Shown one piece after another: positions 5,458-11,262 of a DNA stretch of 11,262 nt. Both the position numbers and the translations under genes were made by a program. Location: the NCBI GenBank assembly GCA_036258195.1, contig DATAED010000230.1:1-11262 (forward strand). Direction: 5' to 3'. This stretch comes from JAKAIY01 sp036258195. Lineage in GTDB: Bacteria > Chloroflexota > Ktedonobacteria > Ktedonobacterales > JADMIN01. The notes under the pieces are model-generated. The model had not been told where the DNA came from, ran no database searches, and saw nothing but the letters and a program-made list of their open reading frames with translations. Within the stretch, counting starts at the first letter, position 1. Each line of letters starts with the position of its first letter.

Positions 5458-6798
5458 TCATCCATCGGGTGGGCCGGAGCGCGTGCCGAGCGGCGATGGC
5501 GGCTTCGTCGGTAATTCAGGCGGTGGCTTGGTCGGTGGCTTGGTCGGCGGCTCCGGCGGCGCGCGGTCGCCGTCGGAGTCATCTGCGGCGTGTCGCAGAT
5601 GTCGGGTTGGGCGTCCTCTGCGGAGGAAGCCAGACGCCGACAGGTCGCGCAACTCCGCTTGCTCCTCATCGAGCTGGGTTTCGGACTGGAAGAGCGCTGA
5701 CGAAGCGCTGAAGCGGCCATAGAAGACTTCGAGAATCGCGTAGGCTACCGCGACCACTGGCCCGGCGAAGAACGCGCCCCAGACGCCGCCCTCATACGCG
5801 CCCAGCAGCAGCGCCGCGAAGAGGATCAAGGTCGGCACGCGCATGTGCTGGCCAAGGATGCGCGGCGCGATGAGATTCAGGGCGATGTGCTGCGCTGCGC
5901 CGAGCGACAAGGCGAGGATCGCCAGCTTGAGGAGCAGCAGATCGGAGGGCGTGACCACTGCGACGAGCAGCAGCGGCGGTATGACGGCCAGAAACGCGCC
6001 GATGAACGGCAGCCAGATCAGCGCGCCGGAGATCAGGGCGACAAACCAGGCGTCGCCCAGCCCAAAGAACGCCATGATGACCCACGTCATGGCGGCATAT
6101 ATGGCCGCGACGATCAGCTGTGCGCGGAAGAAGCCCGCGAAGATATCGGTGATGTAGCGCTGGAAGAGCCGCGCATCGGGTAGCCAGCGCGGCGGCAGAC
6201 GCACGACGACCGCCTCGACCAGCACATCGCCCTGCATCATCATGTAGAATGAGATGATGACGATCAGGGTGGCGTCGAATACGACGTTGCCAATGGTGCT
6301 GATCAGTTGCGAAGCGCTGCCCACGGAGACACGCGACAGCGAGGAGATCGAGGCGTGCGCCTGCGTGACGAGTTCCTGGCTGAGGCTGGTGGCATTTTGC
6401 TGGCTGAAGCCGATGAGCTTGAGCAGCGTCACCAGTTGCGCGCTGAGGCCGTTGGCGCCTGCGTGCGGTGAAAGCAGCACGCCGATGCGCGCGGCCAGCG
6501 AGGTGGTCTGAGCCGCAAGCACGGGCGCCGCCAGCGCCGCCATGCCAACGCCCGCCAGCAGCAGCGCAAGATAGATGGCGGAGACGGCGACGATGCGCGG
6601 TAGGCCCAGGCGCTGCAAGCGGCTGGAGAGCGGCTCCAGGATGAACATGACGATCCACGCCAGCAGGAAAATCAGGAAGACATCGCCGACGATGGCCAGC
6701 GCGCTCCAGATGCTGTGCACGATATAGATGATGAGCGCGACGGTGGCCAACCCGACCAGCGCCTGCAGCGAGCGGTGACGTTCCAGCGCGTCTCGCAT
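5458..6798 (-). CDS. AI-2E family transporter (permease) with proline-rich C-terminal tail
   Basis: The start is the ATG at 6798 with AAGAGG (6805-6810) six nt upstream. Of the 446 residues, about 1-360 form the AI-2E/PerM family fold. Two N-terminal membrane segments lie near 12-55, another at about 68-95, and a long soluble region at about 98-165. The C-terminal membrane block follows, with conserved IWLPFIGAFLAVIPP (261-275) and APRILGQHMRVP (311-322). Family members include autoinducer-2 exporters and Na+/H+ antiporters; the substrate cannot be read from the sequence. The last 85 residues are a disordered, family-atypical tail ending in a Pro/Lys/Thr repeat (EPPTKPPTKPPPELPTKPP). The gene lies 149 bp downstream of the five-gene lipid operon in the same direction, so read-through is possible, but its own ribosome binding site and the gap allow independent expression. 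Confidence 0.88.
   Translation of the reverse strand: MRDALERHRSLQALVGLATVALIIYIVHSIWSALAIVGDVFLIFLLAWIVMFILEPLSSRLQRLGLPRIVAVSAIYLALLLAGVGMAALAAPVLAAQTTSLAARIGVLLSPHAGANGLSAQLVTLLKLIGFSQQNATSLSQELVTQAHASISSLSRVSVGSASQLISTIGNVVFDATLIVIISFYMMMQGDVLVEAVVVRLPPRWLPDARLFQRYITDIFAGFFRAQLIVAAIYAAMTWVIMAFFGLGDAWFVALISGALIWLPFIGAFLAVIPPLLLVAVVTPSDLLLLKLAILALSLGAAQHIALNLIAPRILGQHMRVPTLILFAALLLGAYEGGVWGAFFAGPVVAVAYAILEVFYGRFSASSALFQSETQLDEEQAELRDLSASGFLRRGRPTRHLRHAADDSDGDRAPPEPPTKPPTKPPPELPTKPPSPLGTRSGPPDG
5521..5556. repeat. 12-bp tandem repeat in the AI-2E tail
   Basis: CGGTGGCTTGGT occurs twice exactly (5521-5532 and 5533-5544) and once in degenerate form (CGGCGGCTCCGG, 5545-5556). On the minus strand it encodes the repeated Pro-Pro-Thr-Lys unit. 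The unit length keeps the reading frame, so copy number could vary without breaking the gene. Confidence 0.85.
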
Positions 6799-6947
6799 AG
6801 GGCGGCCTCTTCTCCCTGGCGCCCGCGATGCTCCACCGACGCCCCTACATATCGTCGCTTCTCATTCTCACCGCTCCATCTCGCATGCGGGGCGCCTACC
6901 CGAAGCGCGCCTCGTGCGAAGTCTCCAGAGGCGCCGATACTGCCGCA
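6799..6947. other. Gap between PlsY-like and AI-2E genes
   Basis: These 149 bases separate two genes on the same strand. Apart from the AI-2E ribosome binding site (6805-6810) I see no terminator hairpin with a T-run and no strong promoter. Whether the AI-2E gene belongs to the upstream operon therefore stays open. Confidence 0.4.
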
Positions 6948-7634
6948 TTATGCGCTGGTATTGCGGTCATAGAGCAGCCGATAGAGGAGCGCGCGGCGCT
7001 GCTGGCGTGGGCCAACCTTGGCGTCGTCGGGTTGAGCGGCGGTCAGCCTGCGCGCCAGGATAACCGTGGAGAGCGCCAGCGGCGCCAGCCAGCCAGCCTC
7101 CACGCGACGCCAGGCGCATAGCGGTGGAAAGATGGCCGCCGCGATGAAGCAGCCCAGCGGAACTGAGCGGCTGCGGCTGGAGCGATGCGCGCTGGCGACG
7201 CGCCACCCGGAGCCAAGCGCCATCGGCAGCAGACTCAGCGACCACGCCAGTGGATCCATCAGCGCGGCGGCCCCGACGAAAGCGCTGATGCCGCGCCCAC
7301 CGCGGAATCTGAGGGTGACAGGCCAACACTGCCCGGCGGCGCCGCAGACCCCCGCCAGCGCCGCCACCTCTGGCGGGGCGCCCAGCGCGCGCGCCAACGC
7401 GGGCGGCGCGGCGCCCTTCGATGCGTCGAAGAGCCAGGCGGCGGCGGCCAGCGCTTTGCTGGTCGAGCCGCCGTATTGCAGCAGGTTCGTCGCGCCGACG
7501 TTGCCAGAGCCTGCGCGGCGCAGATCGACATGCGCGCGCCTGCCGAGCCAGTAGACCAGCGGCAGCGAGCCGTAGAGATAGGCCGCGACCCACAGCGTGG
7601 CGGAGTGTCTTCGACTCCAGGCCTGGCTACGCAT
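6948..7634 (-). CDS. PlsY-like glycerol-3-phosphate acyltransferase family protein, divergent
   Basis: PlsY transfers an acyl group from acyl-phosphate to glycerol-3-phosphate at the membrane, the first step of phospholipid synthesis. The 228-residue protein has the PlsY layout of several hydrophobic segments. Motif 1 reads GSGNVGATNLLQ (42-53), followed by DASKG (70-74) and then motif 2, GQCWPVTLRFRGGRG (101-115). Departures are clear. The motif 1 Arg (usual TNxxR) is Gln53, the usual GH of motif 2 is GQ (Gln102), and GGKG is GGRG (Arg114). The C-terminal motif 3, with its His, Asn and Glu (typically RHxxNIxRLxxGxE), is not recognisable; it reads VILARRLTAAQPDDAK instead. It may be a paralogue with a different substrate or impaired activity. 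Its ATG overlaps the end of the DegV-like gene by 8 nt, so it is translationally linked to the operon. The call of the family is firm, that of the activity is not. Confidence 0.8.
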   Translation of the reverse strand: MRSQAWSRRHSATLWVAAYLYGSLPLVYWLGRRAHVDLRRAGSGNVGATNLLQYGGSTSKALAAAAWLFDASKGAAPPALARALGAPPEVAALAGVCGAAGQCWPVTLRFRGGRGISAFVGAAALMDPLAWSLSLLPMALGSGWRVASAHRSSRSRSVPLGCFIAAAIFPPLCAWRRVEAGWLAPLALSTVILARRLTAAQPDDAKVGPRQQRRALLYRLLYDRNTSA

Positions 7635-8568
7635 CGGAAGCGCCTTGCTGTGTCGGCGCGGCGCCTGAGTCGTGGTAGAAGGCTACGCCGAGCAGCCCGG
7701 GCCCACAATAGCCGCCCATCACGGGGGTAAACTCGGTGGTGTACAGCTCGGCACAGTCGTAACGCTCGCGCAGAGTCTGTTCCAGCGTGGCGGCCTCGAG
7801 CTCGGCGCCGGCGTGCTGCATGGCGGCATGCAGGCGCGCGCCCGCCGGGATGGATGCGCTCAGGTAATCGAGGATCTGCGCGATGGAGCGGGCGCGGGTA
7901 CGCGGGCGGCCCAGCACACGCACGCCGTCCGCGCTCATCGTGAAGACGGGGCGAATGGACAGCATGCCGCCGATGATCGCCGCGACCTGCGGGATGCGCG
8001 ACGACCGCGCCAGATAGTCCAGTGTGTCGAGCGCGACGACGAGCTGCGTGCGGCTGGCGATACGCTCGGCCTCGGCGGCCACGGCCTCTAGCGGCGCGCC
8101 GGTCGCGGCGAGACGCGCGGCGGCCAGCGCTACGAATCCCTGCCCCATGCCAGCGGAGTGTGAATCGACCACGCGGATGCGCGCCTCAGGCAGTTCGTCG
8201 GCGGCCAGACGCAGCGCGAGATGGGTGGAGCGGCTCATCGTGCTGATGGAGCCGTCCACGCTGATTGTCAGCGTATCTTCGCCTCGCTCGGCGGCGCTGC
8301 GCCAGACCTCCAGGTAGTCGCCCGCCGAGGGTGGCGAGGTGCGCAGGCGCGCGCGCGTGGCCCGCAGCAGCTCATAGAACTGGGCGCGCGTCATATCCAC
8401 GCCATCGCGGTATTCGGTCTCTCCCAGCGAATAGGGGATGGGCAGGATGTCGATGCCATACTGCCGCGCCAGCTCTGGCGGTAGGCAGCAGGTACTCTCG
8501 GTGACGACGGCGACGCGCCGGACATGCTCGGCGCGGTGTACGGTGTGCTGCTCCAGAACCTCACTCAC
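7627..8568 (-). CDS. DegV family fatty-acid-binding protein
   Basis: I place the start at the GTG at 8568, preceded by AAGGAGGG (8574-8581) with a 5-nt spacer. It overlaps the stop of the dehydrogenase gene as GTGA. An ATG at 8616 would extend the frame by 16 residues but has no such support. The 313-residue protein spans the family. VVTESTCCLPPELARQYGI (21-39) corresponds to the usual DSTADLP block, TSPPSAGDY (77-85) to TSQPS and ISVDGSISTMSRS to SSxLSGTYQSA. VVDSHSAGMGQG, a SSRIPQVAAIIGGMLSIRP segment and C-terminal PVMGGYCGPGLLGVAFY follow. In Gram-positive bacteria the DegV/FakB proteins hold a fatty acid so that FakA kinase can make acyl-phosphate, which is the donor used by PlsY. The PlsY-like gene follows directly, which makes a linked role plausible. 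No FakA kinase is in the window. Confidence 0.88.
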   Translation of the reverse strand: MSEVLEQHTVHRAEHVRRVAVVTESTCCLPPELARQYGIDILPIPYSLGETEYRDGVDMTRAQFYELLRATRARLRTSPPSAGDYLEVWRSAAERGEDTLTISVDGSISTMSRSTHLALRLAADELPEARIRVVDSHSAGMGQGFVALAAARLAATGAPLEAVAAEAERIASRTQLVVALDTLDYLARSSRIPQVAAIIGGMLSIRPVFTMSADGVRVLGRPRTRARSIAQILDYLSASIPAGARLHAAMQHAGAELEAATLEQTLRERYDCAELYTTEFTPVMGGYCGPGLLGVAFYHDSGAAPTQQGASDA

Positions 8569-9671
8569 CCGTTCCCTCCTTCCGCACGCTGTGGGATGAG
8601 TGGCGCTGGCGTCCACCCCGCCAGCGTCTCCAGGGTGACGAACTGATGCGTACGGCTCACCTCGCGCACGACGGCGGTCACGCGGTCATTGACGGGCGTG
8701 GGAATGCCGTGCCGCGCGCCACGCCGACTGATCTCGCTATTCAAGTAGTCAATCTCGGTAGCGCGGCCACGGGCGATGCTCTGCCAGGTCGAGCCGCGCA
8801 CGGGCAGACGTCCCGCGCGGGTGCGCGCCGCCAGCGCGATGACGCCCTCCGCCAGCGTCAAGGGCAGCGCGCCCACCAGCGTGGGCATGAGTCCCTGGAG
8901 TGTGGCGATCAGCGCGGTGGTGGGCGACTCGCGCAGGGTACGGGAGGTGAGCGTCGTGAACTCTGGCCCCAGGCGCACGCCCTCCGCCCGCGCGACCGCC
9001 GCGCCCTCGCGCATCAGCGCTACCGAGAGACGCCGACCGAGCGCCGTGCGCGCTAGCTCCGGGAAGGCGGCTCCTGTGGCGGCGCAGAGGCCGTTATTCA
9101 GATTGGCGATCAGTTTGCCCCAGCGCGCGGCGCGCAGGTCAGCGGTCACATAGGTGGGCGCGGCGTCGCGCAGGGCGAGCTGCAGAGCGAGGATGCGCGG
9201 CGTGACGACATGAACCCACGGCTCGCCCAACGTCAGCCAGCCAGGAAACTGCGCCTCGATCTCGCCGGGGCGCAGATAGGCCACCGCGAGCATGGCGACA
9301 CCGCCGACGATGCGGTCACGTCCGACAGCCGCCGCTGCGAGGTCGTCGGCCTGGACGCCATTTTGTAGCGTGACCGTGGGCGTGTCGGCGGCGTAGTCGG
9401 CCAGGGGGGCGCACGCCTCCGCCACATCCTGCGTCTTGACCGTCAGCAGGGTCGCTTCGGGGATGAAGTCTGGAATGGTGCGCAGGTCGGTGGTGATGCG
9501 CAGCGACTGGCGCTCGACGTGGCCGTCCAGCCAGCGCACGGTCAGGCCGCTCGCGCTGATGGCGGCGGCTTGCTCGGCTCTGCCCTGCAGCAGGATGTCG
9601 TGGCCGCGCTGTGCCAGCCGCGCGCCGAGATAGCATCCGATGGCGCCCGCGCCGACGATGGCGATTCGCAT
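8565..9671 (-). CDS. Ketopantoate reductase family (PanE/ApbA) NADPH-dependent dehydrogenase
   Basis: The start is the ATG at 9671, with GGAGGG eight nt upstream; a TTG five codons earlier lies inside that ribosome binding site and is unlikely. The 368-residue protein has an N-terminal Rossmann motif GAGAIG (7-12), Lys79 in TVKTQD, Asn104 in LQNGV, WGKLIANLNN (Lys186, Asn190), and GSTWQSIARGRATEIDYLN with Ser294 and Glu306. The Ser-Glu spacing of 12 matches Ser244 and Glu256 of E. coli PanE, and the other residues also correspond to that enzyme's catalytic set. It is about 65 residues longer than E. coli PanE, with a hydrophobic insertion around 250-285. Ketopantoate reduction in pantothenate (CoA) synthesis is the default reading. 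The operon context of lipid and terpenoid genes leaves another 2-oxo acid substrate open. It lies 25 nt after the UbiA gene and overlaps the DegV gene by 4 nt. Confidence 0.87.
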   Translation of the reverse strand: MRIAIVGAGAIGCYLGARLAQRGHDILLQGRAEQAAAISASGLTVRWLDGHVERQSLRITTDLRTIPDFIPEATLLTVKTQDVAEACAPLADYAADTPTVTLQNGVQADDLAAAAVGRDRIVGGVAMLAVAYLRPGEIEAQFPGWLTLGEPWVHVVTPRILALQLALRDAAPTYVTADLRAARWGKLIANLNNGLCAATGAAFPELARTALGRRLSVALMREGAAVARAEGVRLGPEFTTLTSRTLRESPTTALIATLQGLMPTLVGALPLTLAEGVIALAARTRAGRLPVRGSTWQSIARGRATEIDYLNSEISRRGARHGIPTPVNDRVTAVVREVSRTHQFVTLETLAGWTPAPLIPQRAEGGNG

Positions 9672-9696
9672 CCGATTTCCCTCCAACCGACGACAA

Positions 9697-10698
9697 TCAG
9701 CCGCTCACACCATGCGCCGCAGATGTCGGACTGGGCGACGCGGGACGCTCGTAGCGGTCGCGCAGCAGCGCTTGCGCTCCGTAGGTGACGACCAGCGCGC
9801 CGACGAGCAGCCCCAGGGCCACGGGGGCGGGCGCGCGTGCGGCGATGACGGCGCCCACCAGCGTCAGCCGCTCGCCCACCAGCCATTTGTGTGCGCTCAG
9901 CGCCTCGGGACGGGTGAGACGATCACCGCGCAGGATGAGCGCGCCGTAGATGCGTACATCCAGCGCGACCGCGAGAACGAAGAGCGCCCAGGCCAGCACG
10001 CCGGGCCCCAGCAGCACGAAGAGCGCGCCGCAACTCAGCGCCGCCAGCGCCGCCAGCGTCGTGGCGATGCGGGCGCTGCGTGCGACGCCGTAAACGACTG
10101 GGACTGTACGATAGCCAGCGGCGCGGTCGCCATCGACATCACGGATGGCGCCGACGAGGTTGGTGGCGGAGTCGTGGAAGAAGGCCAGCGCGGCCAGCGC
10201 CACGAGCGGCGCGAGCGGCCCCCAGCCCGCCGCCAGGGCGCCGAAGGCGACCGCGCACACGCCCAGCACGCCCCGGTCGAAGTTGCCCATCAGCGCGTGC
10301 GACTTGAACGTCTTGGAGTAGGCGATGCCCAGCGCGGTCGTGGCGATGGCGAGCGCCAGATTGGCCCACCCCAGCGCCAGCGACGCCAGATAGCCCACGG
10401 CGATCAGCCCCACCATCGTCATGAAGGCTTCGCGCGGCGAGACCCGCCCGGATGGAATCGGGCGCGAGGGCTTGCTGAGGGCGTCGAGTCGCCGATCATA
10501 GAAGTCGCCAGCGTAGAGGCCGGCCTCCCAGCCGCAGATTGTCACCAGCGCCGCCAGCGCCGCGCGCCACACCGCGACATGGCCATCGGAGGCGACCACC
10601 GCCCCGGCGATGGCCAGCAACCCAGCGTGGAAGAGCGTATAGGGGCGCGTCATCTCCAGGTGCGCGAGCGCTTTTCGGGCCCACCTGCTGGTGTTCAT
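9697..10698 (-). CDS. UbiA family prenyltransferase
   Basis: The ATG at 10698 overlaps the stop of the upstream cyclase-like gene as ATGA, and GAGG lies eight nt upstream, so this start is preferred over the frame's extension to 10806. The 333-residue integral membrane protein has both Mg-diphosphate binding motifs of the family. The first, GDFYDRRLD (64-72), fits NDxxDxxxD with the Asn replaced by Gly. The second, DVDGDRAAGYRTVPV, starts at Asp187. SRPIPSGRVS and YSKTFKSHALMGNFDRG are also family-typical, and hydrophobic helices fill the rest. UbiA enzymes join an isoprenyl diphosphate to an acceptor: quinone precursors, chlorophyllide, haem or glycerol-1-phosphate lipids. The acceptor cannot be told from sequence here. 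The cyclase-like gene just upstream suggests terpenoid or prenyl-lipid metabolism rather than a simple quinone operon. Confidence 0.87.
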   Translation of the reverse strand: MNTSRWARKALAHLEMTRPYTLFHAGLLAIAGAVVASDGHVAVWRAALAALVTICGWEAGLYAGDFYDRRLDALSKPSRPIPSGRVSPREAFMTMVGLIAVGYLASLALGWANLALAIATTALGIAYSKTFKSHALMGNFDRGVLGVCAVAFGALAAGWGPLAPLVALAALAFFHDSATNLVGAIRDVDGDRAAGYRTVPVVYGVARSARIATTLAALAALSCGALFVLLGPGVLAWALFVLAVALDVRIYGALILRGDRLTRPEALSAHKWLVGERLTLVGAVIAARAPAPVALGLLVGALVVTYGAQALLRDRYERPASPSPTSAAHGVSG

Positions 10699-11262
10699 CG
10701 CCGCGACCTCACTCGCCGTAATGCCTGCAACGGAATCGCCAGTCCATACCAGGTGTCGGAATACCACATGGCGCTGTAGTAGAGGCCGATGGGGGCAGGC
10801 TCCCACGCGCCATCCGCGCGCTGATGCTCGATCAGCCAGCGAGCGCCACGCAGCGCGGCATCGCGGGCGGGCGCGTCGGCATCGTCGCTCAGCAGCGCCA
10901 GCGTGGCCCAGGCCGTCTCCTCCGCAGTGCTCGGCTGCAGGCGCACACCGCCCCAGCCGCCGTCGTCGTTTTGCAGGCGCAGCAGCGCAGCGTGCGCCCG
11001 CGTGGCCATCGGCGTGTCGCCGAGTCCCAGGTGGGTCAGCGCCTCCAGCGCCGACGCTGTGCCACAGGTGGCCTCGCGGAACCAGATCGAGGCGAAGGAG
11101 CCATCGTAGCGCTGCGCCCGTGCCAGATAGGCCAGCGCGCGGTCGCGTGTGGCGGGATGTCGCTCGAAATAGCCCTCCGCTTGCAGGGCCAGCAGCGCGT
11201 GGCCTGTCACGTATGGGCAGTCATGGTCGAAGGGCATGCGCGAGTTTCGGACGAACGTAGAC
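10695..11262 (-). CDS. Squalene-hopene cyclase/prenyltransferase-like alpha-toroid protein, C-terminal part (5' end outside the window)
   Basis: The frame stays open to the window edge; codons before the internal ATG at 11237 read STFVRNSRMPFDHDCPYVTG without a break, so the gene begins outside. About 189 C-terminal residues are visible. They hold three QW-type repeats of the terpene cyclase toroid, AQRYDGSFASIW, LQNDDGGWGG and EHQRADGAWEP, each at the end of a helical pair. A final aromatic stretch follows, IGLYYSAMWYSDTWYG. Squalene-hopene cyclases and related class II terpene cyclases share this fold, as do protein prenyltransferase beta subunits. The diagnostic DXDD acid motif would lie upstream of the window, so cyclase activity cannot be judged. 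The stop overlaps the UbiA start by 4 nt. It is the first gene visible in the leftward operon. Confidence 0.82.
   Translation of the reverse strand, partial: STFVRNSRMPFDHDCPYVTGHALLALQAEGYFERHPATRDRALAYLARAQRYDGSFASIWFREATCGTASALEALTHLGLGDTPMATRAHAALLRLQNDDGGWGGVRLQPSTAEETAWATLALLSDDADAPARDAALRGARWLIEHQRADGAWEPAPIGLYYSAMWYSDTWYGLAIPLQALRRVRSRR

Noticed and set aside
5580..5601. An 8-bp palindrome as a bidirectional terminator between the convergent genes
   Set aside because: It lies inside the AI-2E coding tail, over 130 bp from the acyltransferase stop, and has no T-run on either side.
5792..6658. A 288-residue minus-strand open frame within the AI-2E gene
   Set aside because: It is a shifted-frame shadow of a clear membrane transporter and has no membrane segments or known motifs.
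9640..10779. A 379-residue plus-strand open frame antisense to the whole UbiA gene
   Set aside because: The translation is dominated by Arg, Gln, Gly and His, as expected from the complement of an Ala/Leu/Val-rich membrane gene. No domain or ribosome binding site is seen.

Overview
The window is GC-rich bacterial DNA, with GTG starts next to strong AGGAGG-type ribosome binding sites and tightly overlapping genes. No rRNA or other taxonomic marker is present. The gene mix is a PatA-like acyltransferase, UbiA, a squalene-hopene-cyclase-like protein, a two-domain PRC-barrel protein and traces of a transposase helix-turn-helix protein. It would suit a Chloroflexota genome, perhaps Ktedonobacteria, or another GC-rich Gram-positive-type lineage. 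That placement is inference only.

Left part (1-2098): the end of an integrated element and its debris. A tyrosine recombinase runs leftward from a GTG at 1387 to 75 but is split into two frames by a perfect 14-bp tandem duplication (793-820). Removing one copy restores a 432-residue integrase with all its catalytic residues. Upstream of it lies the 3' part of a tRNA-Gly(CCC) gene (about 1621-1666, through CCA) without its 5' half, followed by a terminator-like hairpin. This is what the distal att site of a tRNA-integrating element looks like; the element would lie to the left and the intact tRNA outside the window. To the right are a truncated second copy of the integrase N-terminus (1709-1903) and a possible transposase scrap (1983-2081), suggesting repeated use of the same site.

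Middle part (2099-6798): mostly envelope genes. A two-domain PRC-barrel protein (leftward) and a flippase-like LPG_synthase_TM protein (rightward) diverge from a 558-bp gap that carries two hairpins. The flippase-like gene is followed by a LpxL/PatA-type lipid acyltransferase. That gene converges, nine bases apart, with an AI-2E family permease that has a proline-rich tail.

Right part (6948-11262): a compact leftward operon. In order of transcription it holds a squalene-hopene-cyclase-like protein (5' end outside the window), a UbiA prenyltransferase, a ketopantoate reductase-family dehydrogenase, a DegV-type fatty-acid-binding protein and a divergent PlsY-like acyltransferase. Junctions are a 4-nt overlap, a 25-nt gap, a 4-nt overlap and an 8-nt overlap. 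The combination of terpenoid, prenyl-transfer and fatty-acyl chemistry suggests an uncharacterised membrane-lipid or prenyl-lipid pathway. The strongest hunt results are the duplication-broken integrase, the tRNA att half-site with its second integrase scar, and this operon with its aberrant PlsY.
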